64,000 nucleotides of DNA from Rhizobium sp. AQ_MP (GCF_014237835.1 NZ_JACJVI010000020.1:1-64000), one strand, 5' to 3'; shown: positions 42,526 through 51,786, counted from the first letter of the stretch. Program-made: numbers and translations. The notes: generated by a model not told the origin, from the letters alone.

Positions 42526-44141
42526 CACTCCTTGATGTAGACGTAGTCGTAGTTGACCGGGATGGACACCGGATCGACGAAAAGGGCGTCGTCGCCACCC
42601 ATGCGGGCTGACTTCATCGTGTAGCGCTGCTCGTTGAACACCGGCGCCCAAGGCGCGTCTTCCATCACCTTCATGTAGATATCGGACCACTTGGCGAGGC
42701 GTTCGTCGACCTTGGCAGGATCGACGATGGAATCGGCGTCTGCGGCCATCTTGTCGAGGTCGGCATTACAATACTTCGACCAGTTCCAGCCACCCTCACC
42801 GGCACCGCCGCATCCGAGGATCGGTCCGTAGAAGTTGGCCGGATCCGGGAAATCAGCGATCCAGGCCATGCCGCCCGACCAGATCATCGGGGCATTGCCG
42901 GCGCCGCCCGCCTCGATCACATTGGCCTGTGCCAGAGACTTGATCGATGCGTTGATGCCGACAGCCTTCAGATCCTGCTGGATCGCCTGGGCGATACGCG
43001 GGTTTGGATCGGTGTTCATGACGAAGAGTTCGGTCTCGAACCCGTCAGCGTAACCAGCGTCGGCCAGAAGCTTCTTTGCGCCCTCCTGATCGAACTTGTA
43101 GCCCTCATAACCCTCGGTGTAGCCCGGCATGGACGGCGGAAGCGGCTGGGTTGCCGGAACGGCGCGGCCGTTGATGACCTGGACGATGCGATCCTTGTTG
43201 ATCGCCATGTTCACGGCACGGCGCACCTCGACCTTGTCAAACGGCGCCTTGGTGACGTTCATGGTGATATAGCCAGTATGCAACTGGCCGCCTTCGACCA
43301 CGAGGCTTTTCTGCGCCTCATCCTGCATCACTTCGACGAACTTGGCCGGCGGAATGCCATCACCTGGGATGTCGACTTCACCGTTCTGCACACGCAGCAA
43401 GGCGACGACCGGTTCCTGGCCAACTTCAACCGTGAAGCTGTCGAGATAGGGGACGCCGGAAATCCAATAATCGGCGTTCTTCTCGAAGACGAGGCGCTGG
43501 CCGAGCGACCATTCGGTCAGCTTGAACGCACCGGTTCCGACCGGCTTCTTGCCGAAGTCTGCGCCGGCTTCTTCGACCGCTTCCTTGGGCACGACGAAGG
43601 AAAAGTTGAGCGCCATCACGTGCAGGAAAGTTGCGTCGGGACGCGAGAGCTTGAAGACGACGGTGCTGGCATCGGGCGCAGACACACCCGAGACGGTCTC
43701 GGCCTTGCCCTCGGCGGCCGCGTCATAGCCGTCGATCATCGCAAAGAAACCCTGGCCGGGTGACTGCGTGGCCGGGTTGATCACGCGGTTGATCGAGTAG
43801 ACGACGTCGTCAGCCACGAGTTCGCGGCCATTGTGGAACTTGACGCCGGGACGCAGCTTGAAGGTATAGGTCAGGCCGTCCTCGGAGATCTCATGGCTCT
43901 CGGCAAGACCCGGGCGCAGATTGGTGGTGCCGGGCTCGTAGTCCATGAGGCCGTCGAAGACCGACTTGATCATCGACCAGTTCTGCCAGTCGTAACCGAT
44001 CGCCGGATCGAGCGTCGCGACGTCGTCCTTGTAGGTCACCACCATATTGCCACCGTGCTTCGGTTCCTGGGCCGTGGCCGGGGCAAAGGCCGGCAGGGCC
44101 ATGAGGGTTGCAAGCGCAGTTGAAAGGATAAGCTTCTTCAT
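42525..44141 (-). CDS. Substrate-binding protein (family 5) of the amide ABC transporter
   Basis: A 538-residue periplasmic protein with signal peptide MKKLILSTALATLMALPAFA. Family 5 marks include FKLRPGVKFHNGRELVADDV and VGTGAFKLTEWSLGQ. It is followed directly by the amidase gene, with no stem-loop between, unlike the other binding-protein genes here. The ligand is likely an amide or small amide-bearing compound, by context. Confidence 0.94.
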   Translation of the reverse strand: MKKLILSTALATLMALPAFAPATAQEPKHGGNMVVTYKDDVATLDPAIGYDWQNWSMIKSVFDGLMDYEPGTTNLRPGLAESHEISEDGLTYTFKLRPGVKFHNGRELVADDVVYSINRVINPATQSPGQGFFAMIDGYDAAAEGKAETVSGVSAPDASTVVFKLSRPDATFLHVMALNFSFVVPKEAVEEAGADFGKKPVGTGAFKLTEWSLGQRLVFEKNADYWISGVPYLDSFTVEVGQEPVVALLRVQNGEVDIPGDGIPPAKFVEVMQDEAQKSLVVEGGQLHTGYITMNVTKAPFDKVEVRRAVNMAINKDRIVQVINGRAVPATQPLPPSMPGYTEGYEGYKFDQEGAKKLLADAGYADGFETELFVMNTDPNPRIAQAIQQDLKAVGINASIKSLAQANVIEAGGAGNAPMIWSGGMAWIADFPDPANFYGPILGCGGAGEGGWNWSKYCNADLDKMAADADSIVDPAKVDERLAKWSDIYMKVMEDAPWAPVFNEQRYTMKSARMGGDDALFVDPVSIPVNYDYVYIKE

Positions 44142-44168
44142 AGGCCTTACTCCTGTGGGTTGACGGTT

Positions 44169-45089
44169 TCAGCGCAGCTTGATGCGCGGATCGATGAGCG
44201 GCGAAATCAGGTCAGCGATCAGATTGCCGATGACGATGCCGCAGGCTGAGACGAGCGTGACGCCCATGATGATCGGAATGTCGACGCGCTGGATTGCCTG
44301 CCAGGCGAGCTGACCGATGCCGGGCCAGCCAAAGACACTTTCGACGACGACGATGCCGGACATGAAGAGCCCGATATCGATGCCGATCATTGCAATGATC
44401 GGCAGGATGGCATTGGGCAGGGCATGTCCGAGAATGACCTTGCTTCGGCCGAGCCCCTTGGCGCGGGCGGTACGGATGAAGTCGGCCCGCAATACGTCGA
44501 CCATGGAGGATCGCATGATGCGCGAGTACCAGCCTGAGCCTAGAATACCGAGTGTCACGGCAGGCAAAACGAGATGGGCGAAGGTGCCGTATCCGCCGAT
44601 CGGAAACCAGCCGAGTTTGACCGCAAAGACGAAGAGCAACAACAGAGCCACAACGAATTGCGGGGCGGAGACCGTGAGGAAGCTGGTCAGCATCAGCCCG
44701 TTGTCGATCGCCTTGCCGCGATTGAGCGCAGCCACAATGCCAAGCGGCAGGCCGATCAGGAGTTCGCAACCGATCGCTGCAACGAGCAGGAGCAAGGTTG
44801 CCGGCAGACGCGAAAACAGAAGCTCGGCGACTTCGGTCTTCTGCAGATAGGAGCGTCCGAAATCGCCCTGGACGAGATTGAAGAGATAGTTGCCGTACTG
44901 GACGAGGAAGGGTTGATCGAGGCCGAGCTGCTGGCGGATGCTTTCGACGGTCGCGGCCGTTGCGGAGCGACCGGCTATCTGGCGGACCGGGTCTGCCGGC
45001 AGCACGTAGAGCAGCACGAAGGTGATAAAGGATACGCCGAGCAGAATAAGCGCCGACTGAACAAGACGTCTGAGGATATAGGCAGCCAT
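44169..45089 (-). CDS. Dipeptide-type ABC permease, DppB-like (amide operon)
   Basis: A 306-residue permease with six membrane segments. FVLLYVLPADPVRQIAGRSA and FIRTARAKGLGRSKVILGHA are family marks. It shares one base with the preceding DppC-like gene and is 27 bases from the binding-protein start. Confidence 0.94.
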   Translation of the reverse strand: MAAYILRRLVQSALILLGVSFITFVLLYVLPADPVRQIAGRSATAATVESIRQQLGLDQPFLVQYGNYLFNLVQGDFGRSYLQKTEVAELLFSRLPATLLLLVAAIGCELLIGLPLGIVAALNRGKAIDNGLMLTSFLTVSAPQFVVALLLLFVFAVKLGWFPIGGYGTFAHLVLPAVTLGILGSGWYSRIMRSSMVDVLRADFIRTARAKGLGRSKVILGHALPNAILPIIAMIGIDIGLFMSGIVVVESVFGWPGIGQLAWQAIQRVDIPIIMGVTLVSACGIVIGNLIADLISPLIDPRIKLR

Positions 45090-45988
45090 CAGTCACGCCC
45101 CTGCTGTGTCGGATCGAGAATGTCGCGCAAGGCATCGCCGACGAGGTTGAAGGCAAGCGCCAGCAAAAGGATCGCCGCCCCGGGGATGAAGACCAGCCAG
45201 GGTGCGGACTGAAAGTAGGTCTGGTTCTCGAAGATGATATTGCCCCAGGACGGGATCGGCGGCTGAACACCAATGCCGAGGAAGGACAAGGTAGCCTCCA
45301 GAAGGACCGTGGTCGAGATCCCGAGCGTGCCCCAGACGATCAATGTCGGGATCAGATGTGGCAGGATGTGCTTGAACAGGATGCGGCCATGGCCGGCGCC
45401 AAGCGTTTTTTCCGCAGCAATGTAATCGCGCTCGGCGAGCGAAGAGGTCTGCGTGAAGATCACGCGTGCGGTCTGCACCCAGTTTACAAAGGCAATCACC
45501 ATCGCAACGATCCAGAGAGACGGAGAAAAGATCGCAGCCAGGCAGATCGCCAGGAGCAGCGCCGGAAAGGCCATCATCAGATCGGTGAAGCGCATCAGGA
45601 CGGCACCGATGATCCCGCGAAAGTAACCCGCGGTCACACCCACCAGCGTGCCGATCAGCAAGGCGGCCCCATTGGCAACCAGCCCGATCACGAGTGAGGT
45701 CTGCGCGCCGTAGAGGATGCGCGAGAACAGGTCTCGACCAAGAAGATCCGTCCCGAACCAGAACATCGCGTTCGGCGGCAACGGGGCGCCTTCGATGGTG
45801 AGGCCGTCAAAGAATTGCTCGTAAGGATCGTAAGGTGCAAGCCACGGGGCAAAGATCGCACCGCCAACGCAGACAAAGGTGATCAGGAGGCCCAGCAGTG
45901 CCAGCTTGCGTTCAGCCAGTTGCCGCCACACGGATGGTCCGCTTTCCGGTACGGCCAAGGGTTCAGGCGGGATCGATGCGTCTGCCAT
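45089..45988 (-). CDS. Dipeptide-type ABC permease, DppC-like (amide operon)
   Basis: A 299-residue permease; GTDLLGRDLFSRILYGAQTS is the DppC signature and EKTLGAGHGRILFKHILP the EAA loop. Start 45988 (MADASIPPEP) lies inside the end of the ANTAR gene, a 26-base overlap that implies translational coupling. Confidence 0.94.
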   Translation of the reverse strand: MADASIPPEPLAVPESGPSVWRQLAERKLALLGLLITFVCVGGAIFAPWLAPYDPYEQFFDGLTIEGAPLPPNAMFWFGTDLLGRDLFSRILYGAQTSLVIGLVANGAALLIGTLVGVTAGYFRGIIGAVLMRFTDLMMAFPALLLAICLAAIFSPSLWIVAMVIAFVNWVQTARVIFTQTSSLAERDYIAAEKTLGAGHGRILFKHILPHLIPTLIVWGTLGISTTVLLEATLSFLGIGVQPPIPSWGNIIFENQTYFQSAPWLVFIPGAAILLLALAFNLVGDALRDILDPTQQGRD

Positions 45989-46574
45989 CGTCGGCACCCC
46001 TTTCATACGAGTGGTTGGCCACCAGCCGCTCGGCGGCAATTTCTATCGTCACGCGCCATGCCATCGCGGTCTGGCGCAGGAGGTCATAGGCCTCTGCTTC
46101 CGTCTTCCCATTCATCACGAAGAGCATGACGGCGCGCACGATTGTCTGACGTGCCGAAAGGCGGTTCTGCAGATCAGAAATGAGGGCGTCGGAGGCCTTG
46201 GCCCGATCGAAATTGCTTCGCGCGACGAGGAGAGCCGCATAGACGCCCTTGTCGCTCATCGGCTTCAGGAGCTGGGCGTGCGCGCCCATTTCCATAGCCC
46301 AGCGCAGGCGGCCCGGCGCTTCCGATCCAATCAGTGCGATCATCGGCATGGGTGAATGACCAGGCGCCCAGGGGAACTGCTCGTCGTGGCCCATGTCTGC
46401 ATCGTAGAAGATGAAATCTGCCTCGATCGTCTCGGGTGGAAGCTCGGGCCAGACCTCGTGGACCTCAAGGCCAATAACCCCGAGTTGGCGGACAAGCCCA
46501 TTTACGGAGGGGTGAGGTCGGTGCAGGATCCACGCGGTTGCTCCACCAAGATTTTCTGTTCTGATGCGCGTCAT
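45963..46574 (-). CDS. amiR: AmiR-like ANTAR-domain antitermination regulator
   Basis: A 203-residue protein with a receiver-like N-terminal domain lacking the usual phosphorylation context (about 10-125) and a C-terminal ANTAR domain (about 130-190; LSARQTIVRAVMLFVMNG, then EAYDLLRQTAMAWRVTIEIA). ANTAR domains bind paired RNA hairpins and stop terminator formation. It overlaps amiC by 4 bases, the order known from the Pseudomonas amidase system in which AmiC holds AmiR inactive until an amide binds. A terminator lies in the leader upstream of amiC. Confidence 0.9.
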   Translation of the reverse strand: MTRIRTENLGGATAWILHRPHPSVNGLVRQLGVIGLEVHEVWPELPPETIEADFIFYDADMGHDEQFPWAPGHSPMPMIALIGSEAPGRLRWAMEMGAHAQLLKPMSDKGVYAALLVARSNFDRAKASDALISDLQNRLSARQTIVRAVMLFVMNGKTEAEAYDLLRQTAMAWRVTIEIAAERLVANHSYERGADDGRRIDPA

Positions 46575-47647
46575 GACACCACCTTCAGGTGGGCGCCCGG
46601 ATGCAGAGGCTGCGACCTCTGCGTGAGGTAGGGATCGGCGCGCATCACAGGCAGTCGCCTGATCTCTTCAAACCGTCCATTTTCCAGACGCGCGATGATT
46701 GCCGGCTGGCGCGCATGCAGGTGCACGGGATCAAGCCGCGTTGTGCGCCCTGCCTTGACCGCGGTGTGCAGCAGTTCCGCCAGGGCAAGCTCCTCTGCTT
46801 CAGGACGACCATGCAGAAGCAGGGCCAGTTCATGCACGGACTGGCGTGCCATCTCGTAAAACGATCCGCCCCTCCCGCCGTCTGGCTCGAACCAGGGACC
46901 TGCCGAGACCAGCCCTTCGGCCGCCTCGCCTGCCGCTTCGATCTCGCATTCGGTGAAGTTGCACGACAGCACGGTCAACCCATCAGCGAAGCCGGCCTCC
47001 TGCCTTAACTGGGCGAGCCGCGCCAGAAAGGCGTAAGCGCTGTCGCCAACGAGCGAGTTCAAGATGAAGCTCGGCTTCAATGCTCTGATGTCGCTGATGA
47101 TATGGTCGAGTTCGGTGTCACCGATCGGAAGGTAGCGATCGCCCAGGACCTGTCCGCCCGCAGCTGCGATCTTCTCTCGGGCTATCTGCGCCATTTCCCA
47201 GCCCCAGATGTAATTGGAGCCAACGAGATAAGCGCGTGTACCAAGTGTCGGCAGCGCCCAGTCCAGAAGCGGCAGGAGATGCTGGTTCGGGCAGGCATGC
47301 ATATAGGCGACCCGCTCGGACGCCTCAAAGCCCTCATAAGGCACTGGGTACCACAAGACACCGTCGAACCGCTCGAGCTCGGGAATGACCTCCTTGCGAC
47401 TTGCCGATGTGATGCAGCCGAAGATGTGGCGCGCGCCGGAGCCACGCAGGATTTCGCGGCAGAGAGGCGCATAACGGTCAAGCCGTCCGTCAGGGTCGCG
47501 CTCGGTGATGCGGAAGGACAGATCGAGCCCCGGATCGGCATTCACCTCCTCGACGCCACGAAACACGCCGTCGCGGCTCGCACGCGACAAGGCGGCATAC
47601 ATGCCGCTGCGCGACAAAAGCACCCCAATGTCTACGATCCGCTTCAT
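46571..47647 (-). CDS. amiC: AmiC-like amide sensor, cytoplasmic periplasmic-binding-protein fold
   Basis: A 358-residue protein of the type 1 binding-protein fold without signal peptide, starting MKRIVDIGVLLSRSGMYAAL. GVLWYPVPYEGFE, YLVGSNYIWGWEMA and ILNSLVGDSAYAFL match AmiC/UrtA-like amide receptors. It would sense the amide and release AmiR. First gene of the operon amiC-amiR-dppC-dppB-SBP-amidase-dppDF; start 47647 lies 15 bases after the T-run of a leader terminator. Confidence 0.9.
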   Translation of the reverse strand: MKRIVDIGVLLSRSGMYAALSRASRDGVFRGVEEVNADPGLDLSFRITERDPDGRLDRYAPLCREILRGSGARHIFGCITSASRKEVIPELERFDGVLWYPVPYEGFEASERVAYMHACPNQHLLPLLDWALPTLGTRAYLVGSNYIWGWEMAQIAREKIAAAGGQVLGDRYLPIGDTELDHIISDIRALKPSFILNSLVGDSAYAFLARLAQLRQEAGFADGLTVLSCNFTECEIEAAGEAAEGLVSAGPWFEPDGGRGGSFYEMARQSVHELALLLHGRPEAEELALAELLHTAVKAGRTTRLDPVHLHARQPAIIARLENGRFEEIRRLPVMRADPYLTQRSQPLHPGAHLKVVS

Positions 47648-47661
47648 TAGAACCCCAATGC

Positions 47662-47707
47662 AAAAAGCCCCGCCGATGCGCGTCATGGACGCGATCGAAA
47701 CGGGGCT
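47662..47707 (-). terminator. Leader terminator upstream of amiC, likely ANTAR-controlled
   Basis: On the minus strand AGCCCCG (47707-47701) pairs with CGGGGCT (47672-47666); inside, CGAT/ATCG and CGCGTC/GACGCG extend the stem to an ATG loop, followed by five T at 47666-47662. It stands between the presumed promoter (a TTGACA at 47889-47884, without a clear -10) and amiC. A small stem GGC/GCC with hexaloop ACCTGA (47715-47704) overlaps the 5' arm and may be part of an antiterminator. Confidence 0.75.
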
Positions 47708-48477
47708 CAGGTGCCGCTATTTCGTCCAGCTTAGTCTCGCAAATTTGAGATTGGAAGCATAATTTCGAAATCAGCCACTGAAACTGCATGAATCCCTCGC
47801 ACGGATGCTGCAGCGCGCAACATTTGTGCAATTGCTGTTTTTTGCCCCTGCCAATTGCCGAAAATTCGCGCGCATTCTATGTCTGTCAACCGATGTAACG
47901 ATGGATCATCAAGCGCCAAGCGCGTCGGGCCAACTCAGGCTGCCTCGCTTGTCGCCAGCGATATAATCGCCTGCCGGATCGTGCCCTCCCGCGACACAGG
48001 CTAGCATCAGGGCACCGGACCATTGCAGTTGAAATTGCCACCCCGGCCGCTGAGACCTGCGATGATGGCACGGATGCGTCCCGTCATCGCGTTCTGCATG
48101 TTGCGACTGGGATAGAGGCGCAGGGACATGTTATTCGACGTCGCACTAAAACCGAAGATTGAGACGCAGGTTCATCCGAGCAGCGAACATGGATCACACC
48201 AACGACCGATCGCCATCCCATACGCCTATAACCGAGACGCACCAGGTCGGCATGCTCATCGCCCGATCTTGTCGTTGGATGGGCTCCTTCGATTAGTCTG
48301 GTGTTCTCGGTTATCTGAGGACAAACCAGCGCTCGTGCTTCTTGGCTCGGGTCGACCGCCTATGCCCTTCTCGTCAAATCGGTGAGCCATCACCCATTGC
48401 CACGCCACGACTGGACGAATTTCTTGCAAATCCCGAAAACATGGATAATATGGAATTCATCAATCGGAGGCTCAGAT
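47708..48477. other. Long intergenic stretch upstream of amiC and of the Phd gene
   Basis: Bases 47708-47900 are the AT-rich untranslated leader and promoter region of the amiC operon. From 47900 to 48477 I see no gene, repeat or terminator. A GCGATATAATCGC palindrome-like stretch near 47958 is the only symmetry. Confidence 0.4.
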
Positions 48478-48738
48478 ATGCGGCAGTTCACGACAGGTGA
48501 TCTTAACAAACAAGTGGGCGACGTCACCGATGCTGCCAGCCGCGAGCCGGTGGTCCTGACCAAGCACAGGAAGCCGCGTTTTGTCCTGATGAGCTACGAT
48601 CATTATGAGCGTCTACGGACCGGCGTTGATCCTCGGGCTGTTCATCGTGCGTCTGAAATGCCAACGCAACATCTAGAGTTGTTTGAAGCGGAGATCGATC
48701 GACTATCTCGCGGCGAAGGCTATGGCGATGAGCCGTGA
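48478..48738 (+). CDS. Phd/YefM-type antitoxin
   Basis: An 86-residue protein. MRQFTTGDLNKQVGDVTDAA followed by EPVVLTKHRKPRFVLMSYDHY is the Phd/YefM DNA-binding fold, and the C-terminal LSRGEGY segment binds the toxin. Start 48478 has CGGAGG 8 bases upstream; the open frame from 48382 has no site. The toxin gene overlaps its end by 17 bases. Confidence 0.9.
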   Translation: MRQFTTGDLNKQVGDVTDAASREPVVLTKHRKPRFVLMSYDHYERLRTGVDPRAVHRASEMPTQHLELFEAEIDRLSRGEGYGDEP

Positions 48739-49150
48739 TTTTCTTCCCGGCCAAATCATAGCCTACCCGTATCTCTGGGCCTGGCAAAATGAGCGGGGAG
48801 AGACCGAAGGCCGCAAGTCGCGCCCTACTTGCGTCGTCATCGCGGTCCGCGGGGTCGCAGACGGCCTCACGCATCTTGCGCTGCTTGCTGTCACGACGCA
48901 GCCTCCGCAGCCAGATCGCACAGCGATCGAAGTTCCTGAAACAGAGGCTCGTCGAGCCGGATTGAGCGACTTGAAGCGCTGCTGGGTAATGATAGACGAA
49001 TATAACTACGATGTTGCCGAACGATCCTGGTACATTGAACCGGATCAGAATGTTCTTGGTCGTTTTAGCAAGGCGTTCATGATGAAGATTGCGTCTTCCT
49101 TCGGTGAAGCATCTAGAAAATCGGGACGCAGGATCAATCGGCTCGACTGA
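48722..49150 (+). CDS. PemK/MazF-fold toxin-like protein
   Basis: A 142-residue protein. FLPGQIIAYPYLW, then RKSRPTCVVIAVRG and LLAVTTQPPQP, resemble the SH3-like beta-barrel of PemK/MazF ribonuclease toxins (PGDIVWVDF...RPAVVV...VAPLTS). Its gene overlaps a Phd-type antitoxin gene, which supports a toxin role; pairing of Phd with a PemK-like partner is a common mix. Start could also be 48728 (MSRDFLPG). It is longer than MazF (about 110). Confidence 0.72.
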   Translation: MAMSRDFLPGQIIAYPYLWAWQNERGETEGRKSRPTCVVIAVRGVADGLTHLALLAVTTQPPQPDRTAIEVPETEARRAGLSDLKRCWVMIDEYNYDVAERSWYIEPDQNVLGRFSKAFMMKIASSFGEASRKSGRRINRLD

Positions 49151-49755
49151 GCTTAATGGGCATGGGGCTGATTTCGGAACCGCAATAAAAAGGCATGGCT
49201 TTACTCTTTGGGTAAAGCCAGAAGCCTCGACGGAGGCCAATTAAGTGCCTACCGGCTGAATCATTGCCCAGAAGACTACTACACCAGTTTCACGCCCACC
49301 AGGACCGACATGTAACAAGCTGCTGCTTCTTAGAGAACCGGTCGCCGGCGTAACCTGCACGCCTGTTTGCGGCTCGGTCCAGTCTACAGCTTTCTTCTGG
49401 ACTACAGCTTCCGCAAGAGCGATCAGCCCCTGAATTCTGCCTCATGAGCCGGAAGCTTGGCCAACAGGCTGTCTAGGGGGTAGGTGTTACCGCTTGAGTC
49501 CTCCCAATGGCCGTATTGCGCATTTCGCACTTCGACTGGCCAGCTCTACTCCAGAGCACACAAATTGTTCTGGAAGGCCTTCCATGACATTCCTTCGCTC
49601 TGCAAAGTTACTCTTGGCTGGAAAGGATTTTCGTGTCGACCCATGCAAGTAATCTATGAGTTGGATGATGATATTGATGAGCACCGCGTTGTTGCTATGG
49701 CGGCATTGCCTCTGCATCAAGTTGGAGGGAATACCGACTTAAGCCATGACCATAC
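49151..49755. other. Gap between the Phd/PemK-like pair and the second HipBA locus
   Basis: 605 bases with no supported gene. A 91-codon frame at 49484-49759 starts with a rare codon, lacks a ribosome binding site and resembles nothing. No terminator with a T-run was seen. Confidence 0.4.
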
Positions 49756-51009
49756 CTAGTCCGCGCAAGTCGCAAGGATCGGCGTCATAAGCCTTATGTG
49801 GGCGTCGACCCGTTCCAGCACTTTCTTGGGAATATGAGCGCGTTCAGGCAGGGACCACCACGACTGGTTGACTTGCTCAACTGTCTCAACGACCGCCTTC
49901 ATGACAGCAGCTTCCGGCAGACGTGCACGGTTGGCAAAAACCTTCCATCGCGGGGCGTTCATGGCCTTGAAAGCCCTCTCACCTGCAAGCGACAGCGCCA
50001 TGGCGTCTGCTGGAAGATAGGGCACAGTAGACACCACATCATAGACGGGAGCCAGCGCCGGCTCATTTCCTTTCCCGCGATAGATCAGTGACCAGTTTTT
50101 AAGGTGCATGTCGCCATTGCCGGTAACAACTGCCAAAGCCAGTCGACGAACGAAGTCTAGCGCAACTGAGGATGAGACGGCGATCCCGAGGGCTGCAGCA
50201 ATGTCGTGATAGGCGGCGCCTTCATACTTTCGCGAGGGATAGATACCAAACACCTGAGCGAAGTCCTCAATATGGATCCGCTGACCCTCAGCACTGCGAT
50301 CGAAGCGTTTGACGAGTAGAACTTTTCCGTCTGCCAAGCTCTCGAATTCATCGGGGATCCCCTCGAATGCTGATTGTTCGACGAGTTCACGTTCCGGCAC
50401 TTCCATTCCGATCGCTTCGGCCAAGGCGAGATTGGCGTATTCGTTTTCCGAAACGCCCGGGAACGATGTCGATGGAAACTTGGCGATGTATGAACCCTGT
50501 TCATCCCCCAGTGGTATGGTCAGGCCACCACCTTTGCCTGTGTTCTTGATGACCGAGAGCTTCATCTGCACACCCGCAAGGGAAAACCGGGCCCTGGGTG
50601 GGTAAGAAGACAGCCCTACATTGCGAGTACCGGCCCCACCGCTCGGCACGACACGGACGGCGCCTGGCAGATCCGAGCCGAGCGCCGCGAGCAAATCGAA
50701 ATCATTTCCAGGTCGCACGCTACCTGCATGGTGCTTTTCCATCGCGTCGCGCAGTTTGTCCTCAGGAAGAAGGTTCGCAAAGAACGCGGGTAATGCTCTT
50801 GCGACCGGCTTGGGATCCTTACGCAAACCTCCGTTTGCCGCACGGAATGAGAGACTGAGCACTGGGAAGCCACCCGTCTCGCGATAGCCTTCCTCGAAGC
50901 TAAACGCAGTGAAGTCGCCTGGCGTTCTGACGAGCATGCCAACCTTTGTGTCGTTCAGCAGCACTTCAAGTGACGAGATAGATCTTGGATCCACAGTTCT
51001 TTCAGGCAT
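49756..51009 (-). CDS. hipA: HipA-family kinase toxin, second locus
   Basis: A 417-residue HipA. LPAFFANLLPEDKLRDAM in the N-terminal subdomain, FSLAGVQMKLSV Gly-rich loop, VTGNGDMHLKNWSLIY catalytic segment and LAPVYDVVSTVPY metal site are all intact. Start MPERTVDPRS at 51009 overlaps the antitoxin gene by 8 bases. It differs strongly from the HipA at 19.8-21.0 kb and is closer to the classical E. coli type, so the two loci were acquired separately. Confidence 0.92.
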   Translation of the reverse strand: MPERTVDPRSISSLEVLLNDTKVGMLVRTPGDFTAFSFEEGYRETGGFPVLSLSFRAANGGLRKDPKPVARALPAFFANLLPEDKLRDAMEKHHAGSVRPGNDFDLLAALGSDLPGAVRVVPSGGAGTRNVGLSSYPPRARFSLAGVQMKLSVIKNTGKGGGLTIPLGDEQGSYIAKFPSTSFPGVSENEYANLALAEAIGMEVPERELVEQSAFEGIPDEFESLADGKVLLVKRFDRSAEGQRIHIEDFAQVFGIYPSRKYEGAAYHDIAAALGIAVSSSVALDFVRRLALAVVTGNGDMHLKNWSLIYRGKGNEPALAPVYDVVSTVPYLPADAMALSLAGERAFKAMNAPRWKVFANRARLPEAAVMKAVVETVEQVNQSWWSLPERAHIPKKVLERVDAHIRLMTPILATCAD

Positions 51010-51313
51010 CGGTGCCACCGTCGGGACTGACGATGAAAGCAGGAAGATCATCGTCGGCGTTGTCCGGCTGAAGCAGAGCATTAACCGCTGGAATCATCGA
51101 TTGAGGGATGAGCATCAGCTCCATACCGAGCGCGCGACCAATGTTGATCAGCGTGGTCGTGCGAGCAGAGCTACTGCCGGCTTCAATCTCGCGGTACCGC
51201 GGACGCGATATGCCCGCCAGATCTGCAACCCGCTCTTGCGTGAAGCCTAAGCTCTTTCGCGTCGTCTTCAAGAGCTGCCCGATTTCAAGAAGGGCCTGAG
51301 ATTCCGATTTCAT
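51002..51313 (-). CDS. hipB: HipB-like Xre antitoxin, second locus
   Basis: A 103-residue protein with helix-turn-helix at about 15-70 (RKSLGFTQERVADLAGISRP). A GMELMLIPQSMIPAVNALL tail is the HipB-type extension. Start MKSESQALLEIG at 51313; the frame runs on to 51343 without a better start. Overlaps hipA. It should bind both HipA and its own promoter. Confidence 0.88.
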   Translation of the reverse strand: MKSESQALLEIGQLLKTTRKSLGFTQERVADLAGISRPRYREIEAGSSSARTTTLINIGRALGMELMLIPQSMIPAVNALLQPDNADDDLPAFIVSPDGGTDA

Positions 51314-51361
51314 ATGAAACCTATAAAGATCATTTCCAAACACGGAGATACGTTTTCATAT
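51312..51361 (-). promoter_or_regulatory. Candidate operator pair at the second HipBA promoter
   Basis: ATATGAAA at 51312-51319, covering the start codon, and TTTCATAT at 51354-51361 are exact reverse complements 34 bases apart in AT-rich DNA. They could be two half-sites for HipB. Weaker than the operator of the first locus. Confidence 0.35.
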
Positions 51362-51769
51362 CTATTTACCCTGAAGCGGTCAATGGAATGATATTTTAAT
51401 GGATCATTTTTATCGTGATGATCTGTTTATACGTCATCAGGCCTTTTTGAATCACCGCTCAGCATAGCCAATGTGAGGATCCAAGACTGACACTGAGCCA
51501 GTACGAACTCCCTCTGCCCCAGAGCCCTGCGCCACGACCGCCAAGCAGGCCGCTAATGACCTCATCGTCCTCTCCTTTCCGACGCTTTTTAGCTTCGAGG
51601 CCGACGAAGCGGTCCATTCATCGAAGCGATCTCACAGTAAGAGCGCCACCGGTTACGGCGAGTTTGTCCGCCCGCAAGGAAGAGACGCAGGAGAAGGTGA
51701 CGCAGATGTCAAGGCTCGCAGCTCTAGGCAATCTGCAAAAAAGAGCGGTTGCCAAAACGGAATCTCAGC
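51362..51769. other. Gap between hipB and the aromatic-acid operon
   Basis: About 400 bases. The first 80 are very AT-rich (probable hipB promoter). The rest has no supported gene; a plus-strand frame at 51556-51852 overlaps the real operon start and is rejected. Confidence 0.4.
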
Positions 51770-51786
51770 TTGTATGTTACATACAA
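51770..51786. promoter_or_regulatory. Perfect palindromic operator, probably of the operon's GntR regulator
   Basis: TTGTATGTTACATACAA has 8-base arms that are exact reverse complements around a single T. It lies 19 bases before the first start of the operon. FCD-type GntR regulators bind short palindromes of this shape, and one is encoded within the operon (56263-56961). I saw no second copy elsewhere in the window. Confidence 0.6.

Noticed and set aside
47821..47880. TGGCA and TTGCA elements upstream of amiC considered as a sigma-54 promoter
   Set aside because: The spacing between them is far from the required 5 bases.
49484..49759. 91-codon plus-strand frame
   Set aside because: Rare start codon, no ribosome binding site, no similarity known to me.
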